Assembly: GCF_000196115.1 (NCBI RefSeq)
Contig: NC_005027.1
Coordinates: 2,480,001-2,544,000, forward strand
Length of the DNA stretch: 64,000 bases
Direction: 5' to 3'
DNA from: Rhodopirellula baltica SH 1
GTDB taxonomy: Bacteria; Planctomycetota; Planctomycetia; Pirellulales; Pirellulaceae
Below the pieces are notes generated by a model. It saw nothing but the letters and a program-made list of their open reading frames with translations, was not told the origin of the DNA and did no database searches. Positions 47,382-57,522 of the stretch are shown here, piece by piece. Numbering within the stretch: the first letter of the stretch is position 1; each line of letters opens with the position of its first letter. The translations under genes were made by a program, and so were the position numbers.

Positions 47382-47648
47382 ATGGATAGCACCACGTCAA
47401 TCGCCGTCGCCAGCATCATCATGGCGGGACTGACCACCGCGATTGGTTCGATCGGGCCTGCGTTTGCTGAAGGGCGCGCCGTGGCACAGGCTCTCAATTC
47501 GATTGCACAGCAACCGGATTCCTCCAACACGATCACTCGCACCCTGTTTGTGGGTTTAGCGATGATCGAGTCGACGGCCATATACTGCTTTGTCGTTTCG
47601 ATGATCTTGTTATTCGCAAACCCCTTCTGGAACCAGCTGACGCAGTAG
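47382..47648 (+). CDS. atpE: N-ATPase subunit c, predicted Na+-binding
   Basis: 88 residues from ATG 47382, two helices. Helix 1 holds SIGPAFAEGRA with Glu30 at the usual Gln position of Na+ c-subunits. Helix 2 holds M-I-E-S-T-A-I-Y with Glu63, Ser64, Thr65 and Tyr68. The E-S-T-x-x-Y set matches the Na+ ligands known from Ilyobacter, and the double Glu is seen in N-type rings. This predicts Na+ rather than H+ transport, still untested. The upstream 21-codon extension is not family-like. Confidence 0.92.
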   Translation: MDSTTSIAVASIIMAGLTTAIGSIGPAFAEGRAVAQALNSIAQQPDSSNTITRTLFVGLAMIESTAIYCFVVSMILLFANPFWNQLTQ

Positions 47649-47664
47649 GAAGGGATACAAAGCG

Positions 47665-48405
47665 ATGAGCATTGATTGGTTCACCTTTACCGCACAAGTC
47701 ATCAACTTCCTGGTCCTGGTTGGGTTGTTGCGATACTTCCTTTACGCACCCATTGTCCGCGCGATGCAAGCACGGGAACAGAAAGTGACACAATGTCTGA
47801 CTGATGCGGAGACAGCGAAAGTCGAAGCGAACCAGCAACGCATGTCGCTCGAAAAACAGACGCAATTGCTGCAGGAACGACGCGAGGAACTGCTTACCAA
47901 AGCCAAAGCCGACGCGGACAACGAACGTCAACGACTGATCGCCGAGGCACGGAAAGAAGCGGACACACGACGAGAACATTGGACGTCCACCTTTGAACGA
48001 GACCAAAAAGACCTGGCCGATCAAACTCGTCGTGACATTCAGCGAATGGGGTTTCAGGCGGCGAGAGAAACGGTTCAACAACTGGCGGACGAGGATTTGC
48101 AGAAGCGGGTTTGCCAAACATTTGTCAAACAGTTGCAGACGCTGGGCGAGGATCAACTTGCTGCGATTGCCACCCAACTGGCTGATTCAGGGAACCCGGT
48201 CTTGGTTCGATCTGCCAAAGGTCTGGATAGCAGCGACCAAAATCAAATTCGTGACGCGATCCATCGGGTGTTTGAAAACAAGGTGGAAGTTCGCTTCGAA
48301 TCTGAGCCTGCGTTGATCGCGGGAATCGAGATGGACGCGGGCGGATACAGTCTGCCTTGGAACGCCGAACGTACGCTGAAGACGATGGAGGCCAACGTGG
48401 CGTAA
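47665..48405 (+). CDS. atpF: N-ATPase subunit b with delta-like C-terminal domain
   Basis: 246 residues, much longer than the 150-170 typical of b. Residues 1-30 are the membrane anchor (FTAQVINFLVLVGLLRYFLY) and about 30-135 a charged coiled coil. The last 75 residues (VRSAKGLDSSDQNQIRDAI, KVEVRFESEPALIAGIEMD) resemble the end of delta/OSCP. There is no separate delta gene. The b protein may therefore supply the top-of-F1 contact by itself. Confidence 0.88.
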   Translation: MSIDWFTFTAQVINFLVLVGLLRYFLYAPIVRAMQAREQKVTQCLTDAETAKVEANQQRMSLEKQTQLLQERREELLTKAKADADNERQRLIAEARKEADTRREHWTSTFERDQKDLADQTRRDIQRMGFQAARETVQQLADEDLQKRVCQTFVKQLQTLGEDQLAAIATQLADSGNPVLVRSAKGLDSSDQNQIRDAIHRVFENKVEVRFESEPALIAGIEMDAGGYSLPWNAERTLKTMEANVA

Positions 48406-48498
48406 GCAACGGTGCCGAAGTCGGATGAGACAATCGACTCTTTCAACGATGACGTGTCGCTTCCGCCAAGACTCGCCGCTGTGCACCCCCAATCGATC

Positions 48499-50013
48499 AT
48501 GACCACCTATTCAGAAACGCTTGAAACCGCCGCTCAGCAATTTGATCAAGCGGTCAAATCGCAACCCAGCCAACTGACCGTCACCGAAATCGGCACCGTC
48601 GAAGAGGTCCAGCGCGGGATCGCACGCGTTCACGGTTTGCCACACGTTCAGGTCGATGAAGTGCTTCGGTTTGCTGGTGGTCATCTTGGTTACGCGTTCA
48701 ACTTGGATCCCGACCAAGTCGGTTGTGTGTTATTGGATTCCAGCGATCAGATCACCGCAGGTTCGCGGGTGGAGCGAATGCACTCGGTGCTGGACACACC
48801 CGTTGGCGACCAGTTGCTCGGCCGCGTGGTGGACCCGGTGGGTCGGCCTTTGGACGGTGGCCGTTCGCTTGATGATCTACCACGCGAACCTTGCGAACGC
48901 GACGCGCCGCCGATTATGCAACGTGCTCCGGTGACGGTTCCGTTGCAATCGGGGCTGAAAGTTGTTGACGCGATGATTCCGATCGGGCGTGGCCAACGGC
49001 AACTGCTACTCGGCGATCGCCAAACGGGCAAGACTGCAATTGCGATCGACACGATCATCAACCAACTCGGCCGCGATGTGATTTGCATCTATTGCAGCAT
49101 CGGTCAACGAAGCACAGGCGTCGCTCGCGTGATCGAAAACTTGCGTCGTCACGACGCCTTGGACCACACGATCGTGGTCATCGGTGCTGATGACGCCCCG
49201 CCAGGGTTGCAGTTCCTTGCTCCATACGCGGCAACGACGATGGGTGAGCACTTCATGCGACAGGGCCGTGACGTCATGATTGTCTACGATGACCTGACAT
49301 CCCACGCGAGAGCATACCGCCACCTGTCATTGCTGCTGCGGCGCCCGCCAGGTCGAGAGGCATTTCCGGGCGACATCTTTTACGTTCACTCACGGTTGCT
49401 GGAACGGTCCACGCACTTGATCCAAAGTGCTGGCGGAGGCTCGTTGACGGCACTTCCCATCATTGAAACGGAAGCCCAAAACGTTTCGGCCTACATACCG
49501 ACAAATCTGATTTCGATCACGGACGGCCAAATCTACCTCTCGCCCACGTTGTTTCGAAAGGGCGTGTTGCCCGCGATCGATGTTGGACGCAGCGTGTCTC
49601 GCGTGGGTGGCAAAACTCAACTGCCCGCCTACCGAGTCGTGGCGGGTGACTTGCGATTGACATACTCGCAATTCGAAGAACTGGAACGATTTGCTCGCTT
49701 CAGCAGTCAACTCGACGAGGACACCCGCGCAACACTCGATCGCGGACGATTGATTCGCGAAATATTGAAGCAGACACAGTTTCAGCCGCTCACGTTGCCG
49801 CAACAGATTGCTTCGTTGATAGCGGTGACCAATGGCGTATTGGATGGCGTTCCCGTGGACCAACTTCCGACGATTGAACGTGCGATTCAAGATGCGGTGA
49901 CGTCGCAAGCGAATGATTTGTGTGCGCAAATGCAGTCGGGGAAAAAGCTCGACAAACAACAGGTAGGACAGATCGCCAACATCGCTGCCGGAGCGGTTCA
50001 TGCCCACGCTTGA
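48499..50013 (+). CDS. atpA: N-ATPase subunit alpha
   Basis: About 504 residues from ATG 48499 (MTTYSETLE). Non-catalytic P-loop GDRQTGKT, then [11 protein letters not shown] and the alpha-type motifs [19 protein letters not shown] and [17 protein letters not shown]. The alpha N-terminus ([12 protein letters not shown]) is short. The open frame extends to 48412 without family match. It overlaps atpG by 14 bases. Confidence 0.94.
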   Translation: MTTYSETLETAAQQFDQAVKSQPSQLTVTEIGTVEEVQRGIARVHGLPHVQVDEVLRFAGGHLGYAFNLDPDQVGCVLLDSSDQITAGSRVERMHSVLDTPVGDQLLGRVVDPVGRPLDGGRSLDDLPREPCERDAPPIMQRAPVTVPLQSGLKVVDAMIPIGRGQRQLLLGDRQTGKTAIAIDTIINQLGRDVICIYCSIGQRSTGVARVIENLRRHDALDHTIVVIGADDAPPGLQFLAPYAATTMGEHFMRQGRDVMIVYDDLTSHARAYRHLSLLLRRPPGREAFPGDIFYVHSRLLERSTHLIQSAGGGSLTALPIIETEAQNVSAYIPTNLISITDGQIYLSPTLFRKGVLPAIDVGRSVSRVGGKTQLPAYRVVAGDLRLTYSQFEELERFARFSSQLDEDTRATLDRGRLIREILKQTQFQPLTLPQQIASLIAVTNGVLDGVPVDQLPTIERAIQDAVTSQANDLCAQMQSGKKLDKQQVGQIANIAAGAVHAHA

Positions 50014-50920
50014 ACTCTTGCGTCGAAAGATCGAAACAGCGTCGGACTTGCAGTCAGTTGTGACAACGATGAAAACGTTGGCCGCCGTTCGAATACACCA
50101 ATACCAGCGAGCTGCGGACGCGTTGATGGATTACAACCGAACCATTGAATTAGGACTGCAAGTGATCCTACGAGAGCAGAGACTGCAACCTCTGCAGACC
50201 AGCGAGTGGGGCGGTCAGAACCGACCATCGAGTGGGCACGAAAATGGTTCACACCATGGCGTGATTGTCTTTGGAAGCGACCAAGGCATGTGCGGTCAAT
50301 TCAATGAACAAATCGCAACGCATGCCTTGGAACATCATGCCAAGCACTGCCGGCGGCCTCCCGAGGCATTGTGGATTGTGGGAGCAAGGGTCGCGTTTCT
50401 ATCGACCGACAGTGGTTGGTTGATTGACGAAGCGTTTCGGATTCCGACCACGGTGCCCGAGATCGCGGACTGCGTCAGCGATTTGCTGACCGCGGTGGAA
50501 GCGGTGCGAGAACAACGCAATTTGACGAAACTGAGAATCTACTCAAACAAGCGATCGTCTGCGGGATCGTACCAACCCAACACAACTCAACTGTTGCCGA
50601 TCGATTTCGCATGGCTGAAACAACTTTCGGTCAAGCAATGGGAATCGCCCTGCTTGCCAACTTTCGGCGGCGAGCGTGAAGAGTTGTTTTCACGGCTTGT
50701 ACGTGAAAGCCTTTACGTTTCGCTGTACCAAGCTTGTGCGGAATCCTTGGCCAGCGAAAACGCCAGTCGGATCGCAGCGATGCAAGCAGCGGAAAAGAAC
50801 ATCGAAGAAACACTTGATGAACTGAACACGGCTTTTAAAACTCAACGGCAAACCGCGATCACCGAAGAGTTGCTGGATGTTGTCGTCGGCTTCGAAGCGT
50901 TGACGCAAAGCGAGCGGTAA
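50000..50920 (+). CDS. atpG: N-ATPase subunit gamma
   Basis: 306 residues. The two rotor-shaft helices are seen at the ends: [25 protein letters not shown] and [21 protein letters not shown]. The middle Rossmann-like part ([19 protein letters not shown]) fits gamma. The C-terminal helix is less conserved than in standard F-ATPases. It closes the operon. Confidence 0.9.
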   Translation: MPTLELLRRKIETASDLQSVVTTMKTLAAVRIHQYQRAADALMDYNRTIELGLQVILREQRLQPLQTSEWGGQNRPSSGHENGSHHGVIVFGSDQGMCGQFNEQIATHALEHHAKHCRRPPEALWIVGARVAFLSTDSGWLIDEAFRIPTTVPEIADCVSDLLTAVEAVREQRNLTKLRIYSNKRSSAGSYQPNTTQLLPIDFAWLKQLSVKQWESPCLPTFGGEREELFSRLVRESLYVSLYQACAESLASENASRIAAMQAAEKNIEETLDELNTAFKTQRQTAITEELLDVVVGFEALTQSER

Positions 50921-51180
50921 ATCGCTCACAATCATCGACGAAACCAAGCCGGCATGATCACTCCTAGTCGCTATTGATCGAACGGATCCACACAAAGCAA
51001 ACCTTCAACCAGGGTCGTGCTGGCACAACCGAGTGTGCGTGGATCACTCAATGCGTCCACCGACGCACAGATTCCAGGTTGCCAAAACGATCCGACCTGG
51101 GTTTCCAATGACGGTATGTCATTTGCCAATCCTTGACTGAATTGTTTCGCCTCGCTTCAACTCGCATCAGGAGTTCAGTC

Positions 51181-51654
51181 ATGTCTCTTTCCAAGCAGTG
51201 GTTCCGCACTGGTCTTGTCGCTATTTCGCTTGCCCTCGCATCCGTTGGTCCGTCAACAAACGCGGAGGAGACATCCAATGTAGATGGAAGCGGGCAAAAG
51301 GTAGTGGTGCACCTGTCTCACTTCACCGATGATTTGCATCGCTGCTTCATGGCGGTGAAGGTTGCCAATTTGATGCAAGACTACGGCGCCGATGTGACGT
51401 TGTTTGTCGATTTGGAGGGAGTCCGCATCGCCGAACGCAAACAGGAACTCAAATTCAATTGGGGACCGGATTCGCCATCTTTGGCGGAACTCTACGAGAA
51501 GTTTGCAGACGGTGGTGGCAAAGTTTTGGTTTGCCCACATTGTGCCAAGTCAGCTCATGTCACCGACCCTGGACTCAAACGCAACGCACAGATCGCGACT
51601 CTACCGATGCTCGGAAAGATGCTGATCGAAGCTGACAAGGTCATGGACTATTGA
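51181..51654 (+). CDS. Secreted DsrE/DsrF-like protein
   Basis: 157 residues from ATG 51181. A signal peptide (WFRTGLVAISLALASVGPSTNA) precedes a DsrE-like Rossmann domain: VVVHLSHFTDDLHRCFMAVKVANLM, VTLFVDLEGVRIA and GGGKVLVCPHCAKSAH. The CPHC pair may handle sulfur. DsrE-type proteins pass sulfane sulfur in the cytoplasm; this one is exported, so its role is unclear. It follows the N-ATPase by 260 bases. Confidence 0.72.
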   Translation: MSLSKQWFRTGLVAISLALASVGPSTNAEETSNVDGSGQKVVVHLSHFTDDLHRCFMAVKVANLMQDYGADVTLFVDLEGVRIAERKQELKFNWGPDSPSLAELYEKFADGGGKVLVCPHCAKSAHVTDPGLKRNAQIATLPMLGKMLIEADKVMDY

Positions 51655-51933
51655 TCCGAAGACAGTCACACCATTGCACTAAGAAACAATCGTCGGCGGG
51701 TGAATCCTCAACGGGACAACCCGCAATGGAACGTCCTGTCGCCGCTCTCTCAACGAGTTGCAAACTCACCTGATGAAGCGAGTCCGTTTTGGGTTGAGAT
51801 TGCGGTGCCAAATATTCAGACGGCAACTGATTGATCAGCTTGGTCGTCATTTAGGGAGTCGCTGCCATGGACTCAATCCTTCCTCGCAATGTAGGCTATT
51901 CAAAAACACCTACTTGAGCTGGAGAAGGGCACC

Positions 51934-52635
51934 TTGAGTCAGCACGAAAATCCATATTCAACACCTCAGTTTACAGCGAATGAGTCTGGCGAGCCTCCCC
52001 GCCAATATGAACCTCAAGGTGATTTCAAACCATTCAAGTCCATCTGGCTTTCGCCACGAAGGACCGTTCGCCAGATTATTTCAACTGATCCCACGTTGCA
52101 CGTGGTGCTGTTGGCATGTTTTTCTGGAATTGGCGAGACGCTGGACCGTGCCTCGATGCGTGACCTTGGCGATCGTTTGCCATTGCCTGCGATCATCGCC
52201 GTCGCCGTCATCCTCGGACCGATCGGTGGGCTGATTGGGGTTTGGATTGGGGCTTGGCTGGTTGCCATTACCGGCAAATGGATGGGCGGCAAGGGAACCA
52301 GTGAAACGGTTCGAACCGCTTTGACTTGGGCATCAATCCCCAGCATCGTTGCGTCGATACTTTGGATTCCTCAACTGTTGCTCCTGAGAGAGGAATTGTT
52401 CACGAGCGAAACACCTCGCTTGGAATCGAACCCAGGATTGATCGTTCCGGTCCTTGCTCTGTCGCTGGTCGAGATTGTTTTGGCGGTATGGTCGTTCGTG
52501 TTGATGTGCAACACCATCGCCGAAGTTCAATCATTCGGATCCGCATGGCGAGGTCTGTTCAACCTGATTCTCGCGGGTGCCATTGTCCTCGTCCCGATCA
52601 TGGCGTTGGTATTCACGGTGGTTGCACTCAGTTGA
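51934..52635 (+). CDS. Yip1-like membrane protein
   Basis: 233 residues from a TTG start at 51934, preceded by GGAG. The cytoplasmic N-terminus (NPYSTPQFTANESG) is Pro-rich, followed by FKSIWLSPRRTVRQIISTDP, the typical Yip1-domain opening. Five hydrophobic segments follow: LHVVLLACFSGIG, AIIAVAVILGPIGGLIGVWIGAWLV, ASIPSIVASILWIPQLL, GLIVPVLALSLVEIVLAVWSF and IVLVPIMALVF. The family is widespread and of unknown function. Confidence 0.72.
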   Translation: MSQHENPYSTPQFTANESGEPPRQYEPQGDFKPFKSIWLSPRRTVRQIISTDPTLHVVLLACFSGIGETLDRASMRDLGDRLPLPAIIAVAVILGPIGGLIGVWIGAWLVAITGKWMGGKGTSETVRTALTWASIPSIVASILWIPQLLLLREELFTSETPRLESNPGLIVPVLALSLVEIVLAVWSFVLMCNTIAEVQSFGSAWRGLFNLILAGAIVLVPIMALVFTVVALS

Positions 52636-52666
52636 AATTGAGCGAGTGCAGTTGACCGGGGTCAAC

Positions 52667-53638
52667 TCACTTCTTGGCAACCAAACTGACGCCGACAATG
52701 GCGATCGCCATTCCGGCGAAGTGTTTCCACGACGAAGGTTCGCCAAGAATCATGACGGCGAGCAACATCGTCAACACTGGCCCGACCGAACCGATCACGG
52801 TCGTTCGGGTCGCTCCAATCTTCAAAATGGCTTCGTTGATCATGAAGCTTGGGATCACCGTGCATACGAACGCGAGAACCAGCCCGTACACGTAAACGAT
52901 CGGTTGAACCTCGAAGAAGTCATTGATCGAATGCGTCATCAGGAAGTGGATGGCAACGAAGAACGTCGAGCCGATCATCGCCAAACTGGTGAATTCACGG
53001 CTACCGATTTTCTGCATCACCGGTTTGGCGAACAACACGTACAGCGAGTAGCTTAGCGCGGCAAGGAAAACCAAGAAGACTCCCCAACCGGTGTTGGCGT
53101 CGGGAGTGAACGATTTCTCTTGTCCGTACATCAAGTAAACGCCGGCGTAGGACAAACCGATCGCGATCAAGATTCTTGCGTTGATTTGTTCCCCCAGAAA
53201 CATCCACGCCAGCGCGGCGACCATCGCCGGATAGGTGAACAGGGTCAGCCTCTCGAGTTGTGCAGACACGTACTCGAGTCCCGACAAATCGAGATAGGAG
53301 GCGAGGTAGTAGCCGAGGAATCCGAGCAACAGTGAACGGATCACGATCGGCATAGGAAAAGCTGGGACATCCGAACCGGCCACCAAAGCCCACCGACGCC
53401 GAAGCAACACCGCGAACACAATCACATAGAACGGGAATGCCATCCCCATCCGAATGGCCAGCAACAGCGTCGCATCAGCTCCCGCGGCGAAGGAGAGCTT
53501 GATAAAGATCGACTTCAGAGCGAACAGAAACGTTCCCACGATCGCCAGTGTCACTCCCCACGAAAATTGGAGTGGGATCGGACTGGTCTTTGCGACAGAT
53601 TTGACGGCGGTGGTTTCCGTGGTCACGGAATGACTCAA
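52667..53638 (-). CDS. EamA/DMT-type transporter
   Basis: 323 residues, ten helices in two EamA halves: ILIAIGLSYAGVYLMYG closes the first and MAIAIVGVSLVAKK the second. The pairs LTLFTYPAMVAALAWMFLGEQ and IGSVGPVLTMLLAVMILGEP are the repeated end motifs. These proteins export amino acids, metabolites or drugs; no substrate can be inferred. Convergent with the Yip1-like gene. Confidence 0.86.
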   Translation of the reverse strand: MSHSVTTETTAVKSVAKTSPIPLQFSWGVTLAIVGTFLFALKSIFIKLSFAAGADATLLLAIRMGMAFPFYVIVFAVLLRRRWALVAGSDVPAFPMPIVIRSLLLGFLGYYLASYLDLSGLEYVSAQLERLTLFTYPAMVAALAWMFLGEQINARILIAIGLSYAGVYLMYGQEKSFTPDANTGWGVFLVFLAALSYSLYVLFAKPVMQKIGSREFTSLAMIGSTFFVAIHFLMTHSINDFFEVQPIVYVYGLVLAFVCTVIPSFMINEAILKIGATRTTVIGSVGPVLTMLLAVMILGEPSSWKHFAGMAIAIVGVSLVAKK

Positions 53639-53825
53639 TTCGATGGAGCGAGGGCGATGAAGACGGCATCAGAGTCGCAATGCAAGAAAGATGTCGCAAC
53701 CCGTAAACCTGCTTCTGCGGTGACACCGAACTGACGCAATCGGTTCACCCGAATTACGATCACTCAGACAGCACGCCGCTCGTCCCCATCGCGTCTTTCA
53801 GGACCGCAACTCGACAAACCGCCAA

Positions 53826-54719
53826 CTACGCCGGAGGCTGCTCGCTGTCATAGGGAACCTTCGCGTTATGCAATTCTGCCAACGCATTGGCCGCCGCTCG
53901 TTGCTCGGCGTCCTTCTTGTTGTTTCCCCAAGCGGGAGCAAAACGGCGGTCGTCGACCATCGCACCCATCAAGAACATCTTGCGATGGTCCGGCCCGGTT
54001 TCACGAATCAACTTGTAAACCGGAGTCGCTGACAATTCGCGTTGAGCAAATTGCTGGAGGACCGATTTGTGATTGCCCGATCCCTGTGTATCGACGGCCA
54101 AGTTGACTTCTTCGGCCAACCACAGTTTCAACCGATCACGAACGATCTCAGGCCCACCGTCGATGTACAACGCCGCAATGACGGCCTCGAAAACATCACT
54201 GACCAATGACTTGGGATAACTGCGATTGCGGGTCACACCACGACCGACGATCAAGCATTGATCGAGCCCCAGCTTGCAGGCGACCTTACCACACGAGCGA
54301 CGACTGACGACGGCAGATTTGATTTTGGTCAAATCTCCTTCGCTGTACTCTGGGTATTCGTTGAATAACCATTCGCAAACGGTCAGGCCCAACACCGAAT
54401 CACCCAAAAACTCCAACCGTTCGTTGCTGGCCAATCGATGCGATGCACCGGATGCGTGTGTGAGAGCCGACCTCAACAGATCAAGGTCACGAAAGTCGTA
54501 CCCCAATATCTCTTGGCAACGCTCGATCTTTGCGACCGCGTCGGCGTAAGGCTCATCGTCCGAGGCATCGACCAACCGAATCGCTTGTAAGCCATCATCC
54601 GGATTGGATGACGACGAAGCGTCCATAGCGGTCGGGTCCGCCTCTCGGGATGACATCGCCGATGAGGAGAGCGATTCTCGTGACGAATCACGAGAAGATT
54701 TCGGTGACTGGGCTGACAC
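53826..54719 (-). CDS. rnc: Ribonuclease III
   Basis: 297 residues. Catalytic signature NERLEFLGDSVLGL and the second acidic block SDVFEAVIAALY are complete, so the enzyme should be active. The C-terminal dsRNA-binding domain is KSVLQQFAQRELSATPVYKL to KKDAEQRAAANALAEL. An N-terminal Ser/Asp-rich extension of about 60 residues (SSRDSSRESLSSSAMSS) is unusual and may be disordered. RNase III trims rRNA and other double-stranded RNA. Confidence 0.94.
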   Translation of the reverse strand: MSAQSPKSSRDSSRESLSSSAMSSREADPTAMDASSSSNPDDGLQAIRLVDASDDEPYADAVAKIERCQEILGYDFRDLDLLRSALTHASGASHRLASNERLEFLGDSVLGLTVCEWLFNEYPEYSEGDLTKIKSAVVSRRSCGKVACKLGLDQCLIVGRGVTRNRSYPKSLVSDVFEAVIAALYIDGGPEIVRDRLKLWLAEEVNLAVDTQGSGNHKSVLQQFAQRELSATPVYKLIRETGPDHRKMFLMGAMVDDRRFAPAWGNNKKDAEQRAAANALAELHNAKVPYDSEQPPA

Positions 54720-54786
54720 GCGCAGGAAGACCTCTTGGATTGGGATGGGGAAGAAACGACAGGAGTGTCAAATCTTCAGTCCCGCG

Positions 54787-54822
54787 CCGGTGACCGAAAC
54801 AAAGGGCTGTCTCGGCCACCGG
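54787..54822. repeat. Inverted repeat upstream of rnc
   Basis: CCGGTGACCGA (54787-54797) and TCGGCCACCGG (54812-54822) pair over 11 positions with one wobble around a 14-base loop. It lies 68 bases upstream of the minus-strand rnc start, in its likely leader. RNase III often cuts its own leader, so this stem could be a self-regulation site; untested. Confidence 0.45.
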
Positions 54823-54998
54823 TGAGCGACTGGTGGGAGGAAATGGATCCATTGGAGCAATCACATCGCCTTCGCCAGACGGCAATTCTATCTAGAGAAT
54901 GGCCATTTTGGCAACGAGAATGCTCGGTTGCATCAAACTAAGTTTCGATTCCATGTCGCAAGTCCGCCGGGCCGGGTCCAGAATCCACCGACGCCAAC

Positions 54999-57350
54999 AT
55001 GTATAACGAAGTGCCCCACACCTTTTCGCGAAACGATCTCAGCCACAACCTCCGGAAGCCAATGATGACGCGAAGGAACACAATCCGCATGTTTGGGAAC
55101 AGCCTCACGCAAACGATTCGCCAGCTAGGTTCACTCAGTCGCGTGGCAAGCGCGTTGCTCGGGGTTGGAATCGCGACACATTGTTTTTATGTCGTCGAAA
55201 CGTTTGCCGAGGACCGAGCTTCAGGCTCCGAAGCCGCCTCGAAGACCGAACCCGACGCGAACCAAAATCAGGCATTGCTGGTAGCGGATTCAATCGCGAA
55301 GGACCTTCGTTATCTCACCAGCGAAGAATTGGCCGGCCGCAGTGCCGTGGGTCCAGAAATCCTGAAAGCGGCGGACTACATCGCTGATCGATACCGCCAA
55401 ATGGGCTTGGAAACCCGTCTGTACGGCGATTCGCCCATGCAACCGGTTGAAATGGCCACGGGATCGCAACCAACTTCGGCGGAAGAAAACGGTTTGCGAT
55501 GGTGGTCCACGGGGGAGGAACCAGACGAGATCCAGCTCGACGACCAATTTATGCCGCTCGCGATTGGAGCCACCCGAGGAGATATCGAAGCGGACATCGT
55601 GTGGGTGGGCTATGGCATCCAAGCTCCCGATCGAGGGTACGACGACTACGCTGCCGTGAAGCAATCCCAAGACGCAATAACCGCCGATAGCAAGGGATCC
55701 GTGGAAGGCAAAATTGTGATGATGCTTCGCAAGGAACCTGGTTTTGCTGATCCAAACAGCCCTTTCGATGGCCTTAAGAACACTCGTCATGCCTTTTTTG
55801 ACACGAAGATCTCCACCGCGATTGATCAAGGAGCCGTTGGCGTTCTGTTTGTCAACGATCCAGCGAGCGTCGAGCTCGCACTGAAAGCGGTCGACAATCA
55901 ATACGCCGCCGAAGACCGACGCCTGGAAGCTTTGCTGGCTCAGCGAAATGCCTTGCCCGCCGAGGCGACAAATCTGCGTTCATCACTCACCGAGAAGATT
56001 GATCAGGTTCAGGAAATGCTGAGCAATCGAGAGCGTGAGCAGGCCCGTGCGAACTGGGGATTGCTCGGTTCTGCGGAAGCGGGCACGCGACCTCGAAAAG
56101 GCGATGAAAAGATCACGGACCCCGAAACTGGCAAAACTGCCACGCGTCCCGCGATTCCGGTTGCCTCCATTTCTCGAGAGGTCGCCGATCGATTGCTAAA
56201 GCAAATGGCATCGATCACTGACGCCGGCGAAGAACCCAAATCCGAAAATGAAGAATCACGAACTCTTTTCGCAAACGGTTTGGCGGCGGTCGAGGCAGCT
56301 ATCGACTCGGACTACAAACCGCGGACGATTGATTCGCCGGGATTGCGTGGTCGCTTGAGGGTTGGACTGACCAACGCGACCGCCACCAGTCCCAATGTGA
56401 TTGGAGTGCTGGAAGGCAAAGGCGGACTGGCCGACGAAACCGTCGTCATCGGAGCCCATTACGATCACGTCGGAATGGGCGGCATTGGCTCGCTCGCACC
56501 CGGAACCATCGAAATCCACAACGGAGCCGACGACAATGCCTCGGGAACGGCCACCATGCTGGCCGTTGCCGAACGAGTGGTCAGCGAACTGACGGATGCG
56601 TCCGAACATCGCCGCATCGTCTTCATCGCTTTCACCGGCGAAGAACGCGGACTGTTGGGCAGCAAATTTTATTGCTCGCAGCCACGCTTCCCGATGTCAA
56701 AAACGGTCACGATGCTGAACATGGACATGGTCGGACGGCTTCGGGACAACGAGCTGACGGTGTACGGAACCGGCACCTCGGACGGGTTCGAATCGTTGAT
56801 TCAAGGTTTGAACTCGGACATGGAGCAAACTTCCCGGCCGTTCAAACTCAATCTCGTCTCAACCGGCTATGGGCCCAGCGATCACGCGTCTTTTTACCAA
56901 GCAGGCGTGCCGGTTTTGTTTTTCTTCACCGGGTTGCACAGTGACTATCACCGTCCAAGTGATGATTTTGAGAAACTAAACCTGGACGGGATGACCCGCA
57001 TAACCGATATCGTTTCTCAGGCCGCCAATCGTGTCGCCACGATGGAGCAGCGACCTTCGTACACGCAGACCAACAAAGACTTTCAGATCCGGCGTCAATT
57101 GTCCGTGGTTTTGGGAATCCAATTGGATCCTGACACCAACGCAGTTGCCGCGGTGATGGATCCCAGTGCTGCGAAGGAAGGTGGCATCCAAGTGGGCGAT
57201 CAATTGATCAAGGCCGGAGACAAAACGATCCAAACCATCAACGATTTGCGGGACGAACTTCGACCGAAGTCACCCGGAGACTCGCTGCGATTGACCATCC
57301 AGCGAGACGGAAATGAGATGGAATTGGACGTTCGGCTCCGGGCAAGATAA
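54999..57350 (+). CDS. M28-family zinc peptidase with PA and PDZ domains
   Basis: 783 residues. A signal-like helix lies near residues 48-65. A PA-type insert follows (EGKIVMMLRKEPG, DQGAVGVLFVNDPASVELA). Then the M28 core: GAHYDHVGMGG (His487), DDNASGTATML (Asp near 510), FTGEERGLLGSK (Glu548/549), MLNMDMVGRL (Asp576) and GPSDHASFYQAGVPVLFF. A C-terminal PDZ domain holds GGIQVGDQLIKAGDKTI. It should be an exported aminopeptidase. ATG 55062 or 55089 may be the true start. Confidence 0.88.
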   Translation: MYNEVPHTFSRNDLSHNLRKPMMTRRNTIRMFGNSLTQTIRQLGSLSRVASALLGVGIATHCFYVVETFAEDRASGSEAASKTEPDANQNQALLVADSIAKDLRYLTSEELAGRSAVGPEILKAADYIADRYRQMGLETRLYGDSPMQPVEMATGSQPTSAEENGLRWWSTGEEPDEIQLDDQFMPLAIGATRGDIEADIVWVGYGIQAPDRGYDDYAAVKQSQDAITADSKGSVEGKIVMMLRKEPGFADPNSPFDGLKNTRHAFFDTKISTAIDQGAVGVLFVNDPASVELALKAVDNQYAAEDRRLEALLAQRNALPAEATNLRSSLTEKIDQVQEMLSNREREQARANWGLLGSAEAGTRPRKGDEKITDPETGKTATRPAIPVASISREVADRLLKQMASITDAGEEPKSENEESRTLFANGLAAVEAAIDSDYKPRTIDSPGLRGRLRVGLTNATATSPNVIGVLEGKGGLADETVVIGAHYDHVGMGGIGSLAPGTIEIHNGADDNASGTATMLAVAERVVSELTDASEHRRIVFIAFTGEERGLLGSKFYCSQPRFPMSKTVTMLNMDMVGRLRDNELTVYGTGTSDGFESLIQGLNSDMEQTSRPFKLNLVSTGYGPSDHASFYQAGVPVLFFFTGLHSDYHRPSDDFEKLNLDGMTRITDIVSQAANRVATMEQRPSYTQTNKDFQIRRQLSVVLGIQLDPDTNAVAAVMDPSAAKEGGIQVGDQLIKAGDKTIQTINDLRDELRPKSPGDSLRLTIQRDGNEMELDVRLRAR

Positions 57351-57522
57351 AACGCCAAGAAAAATGCCAATCTGCGGTTGAAACCGCCATGATCCGTCTT
57401 GAAGCGGTCGGGGCGGATTGACACAATGACCGGCAGCAACGCTTGTTTTCGGTGAGGAAACCGGAGCCTTTCAAGCGGGCATGAATCAGACAATCGCATT
57501 CACCACGCAAGGAGTAGCGGAC

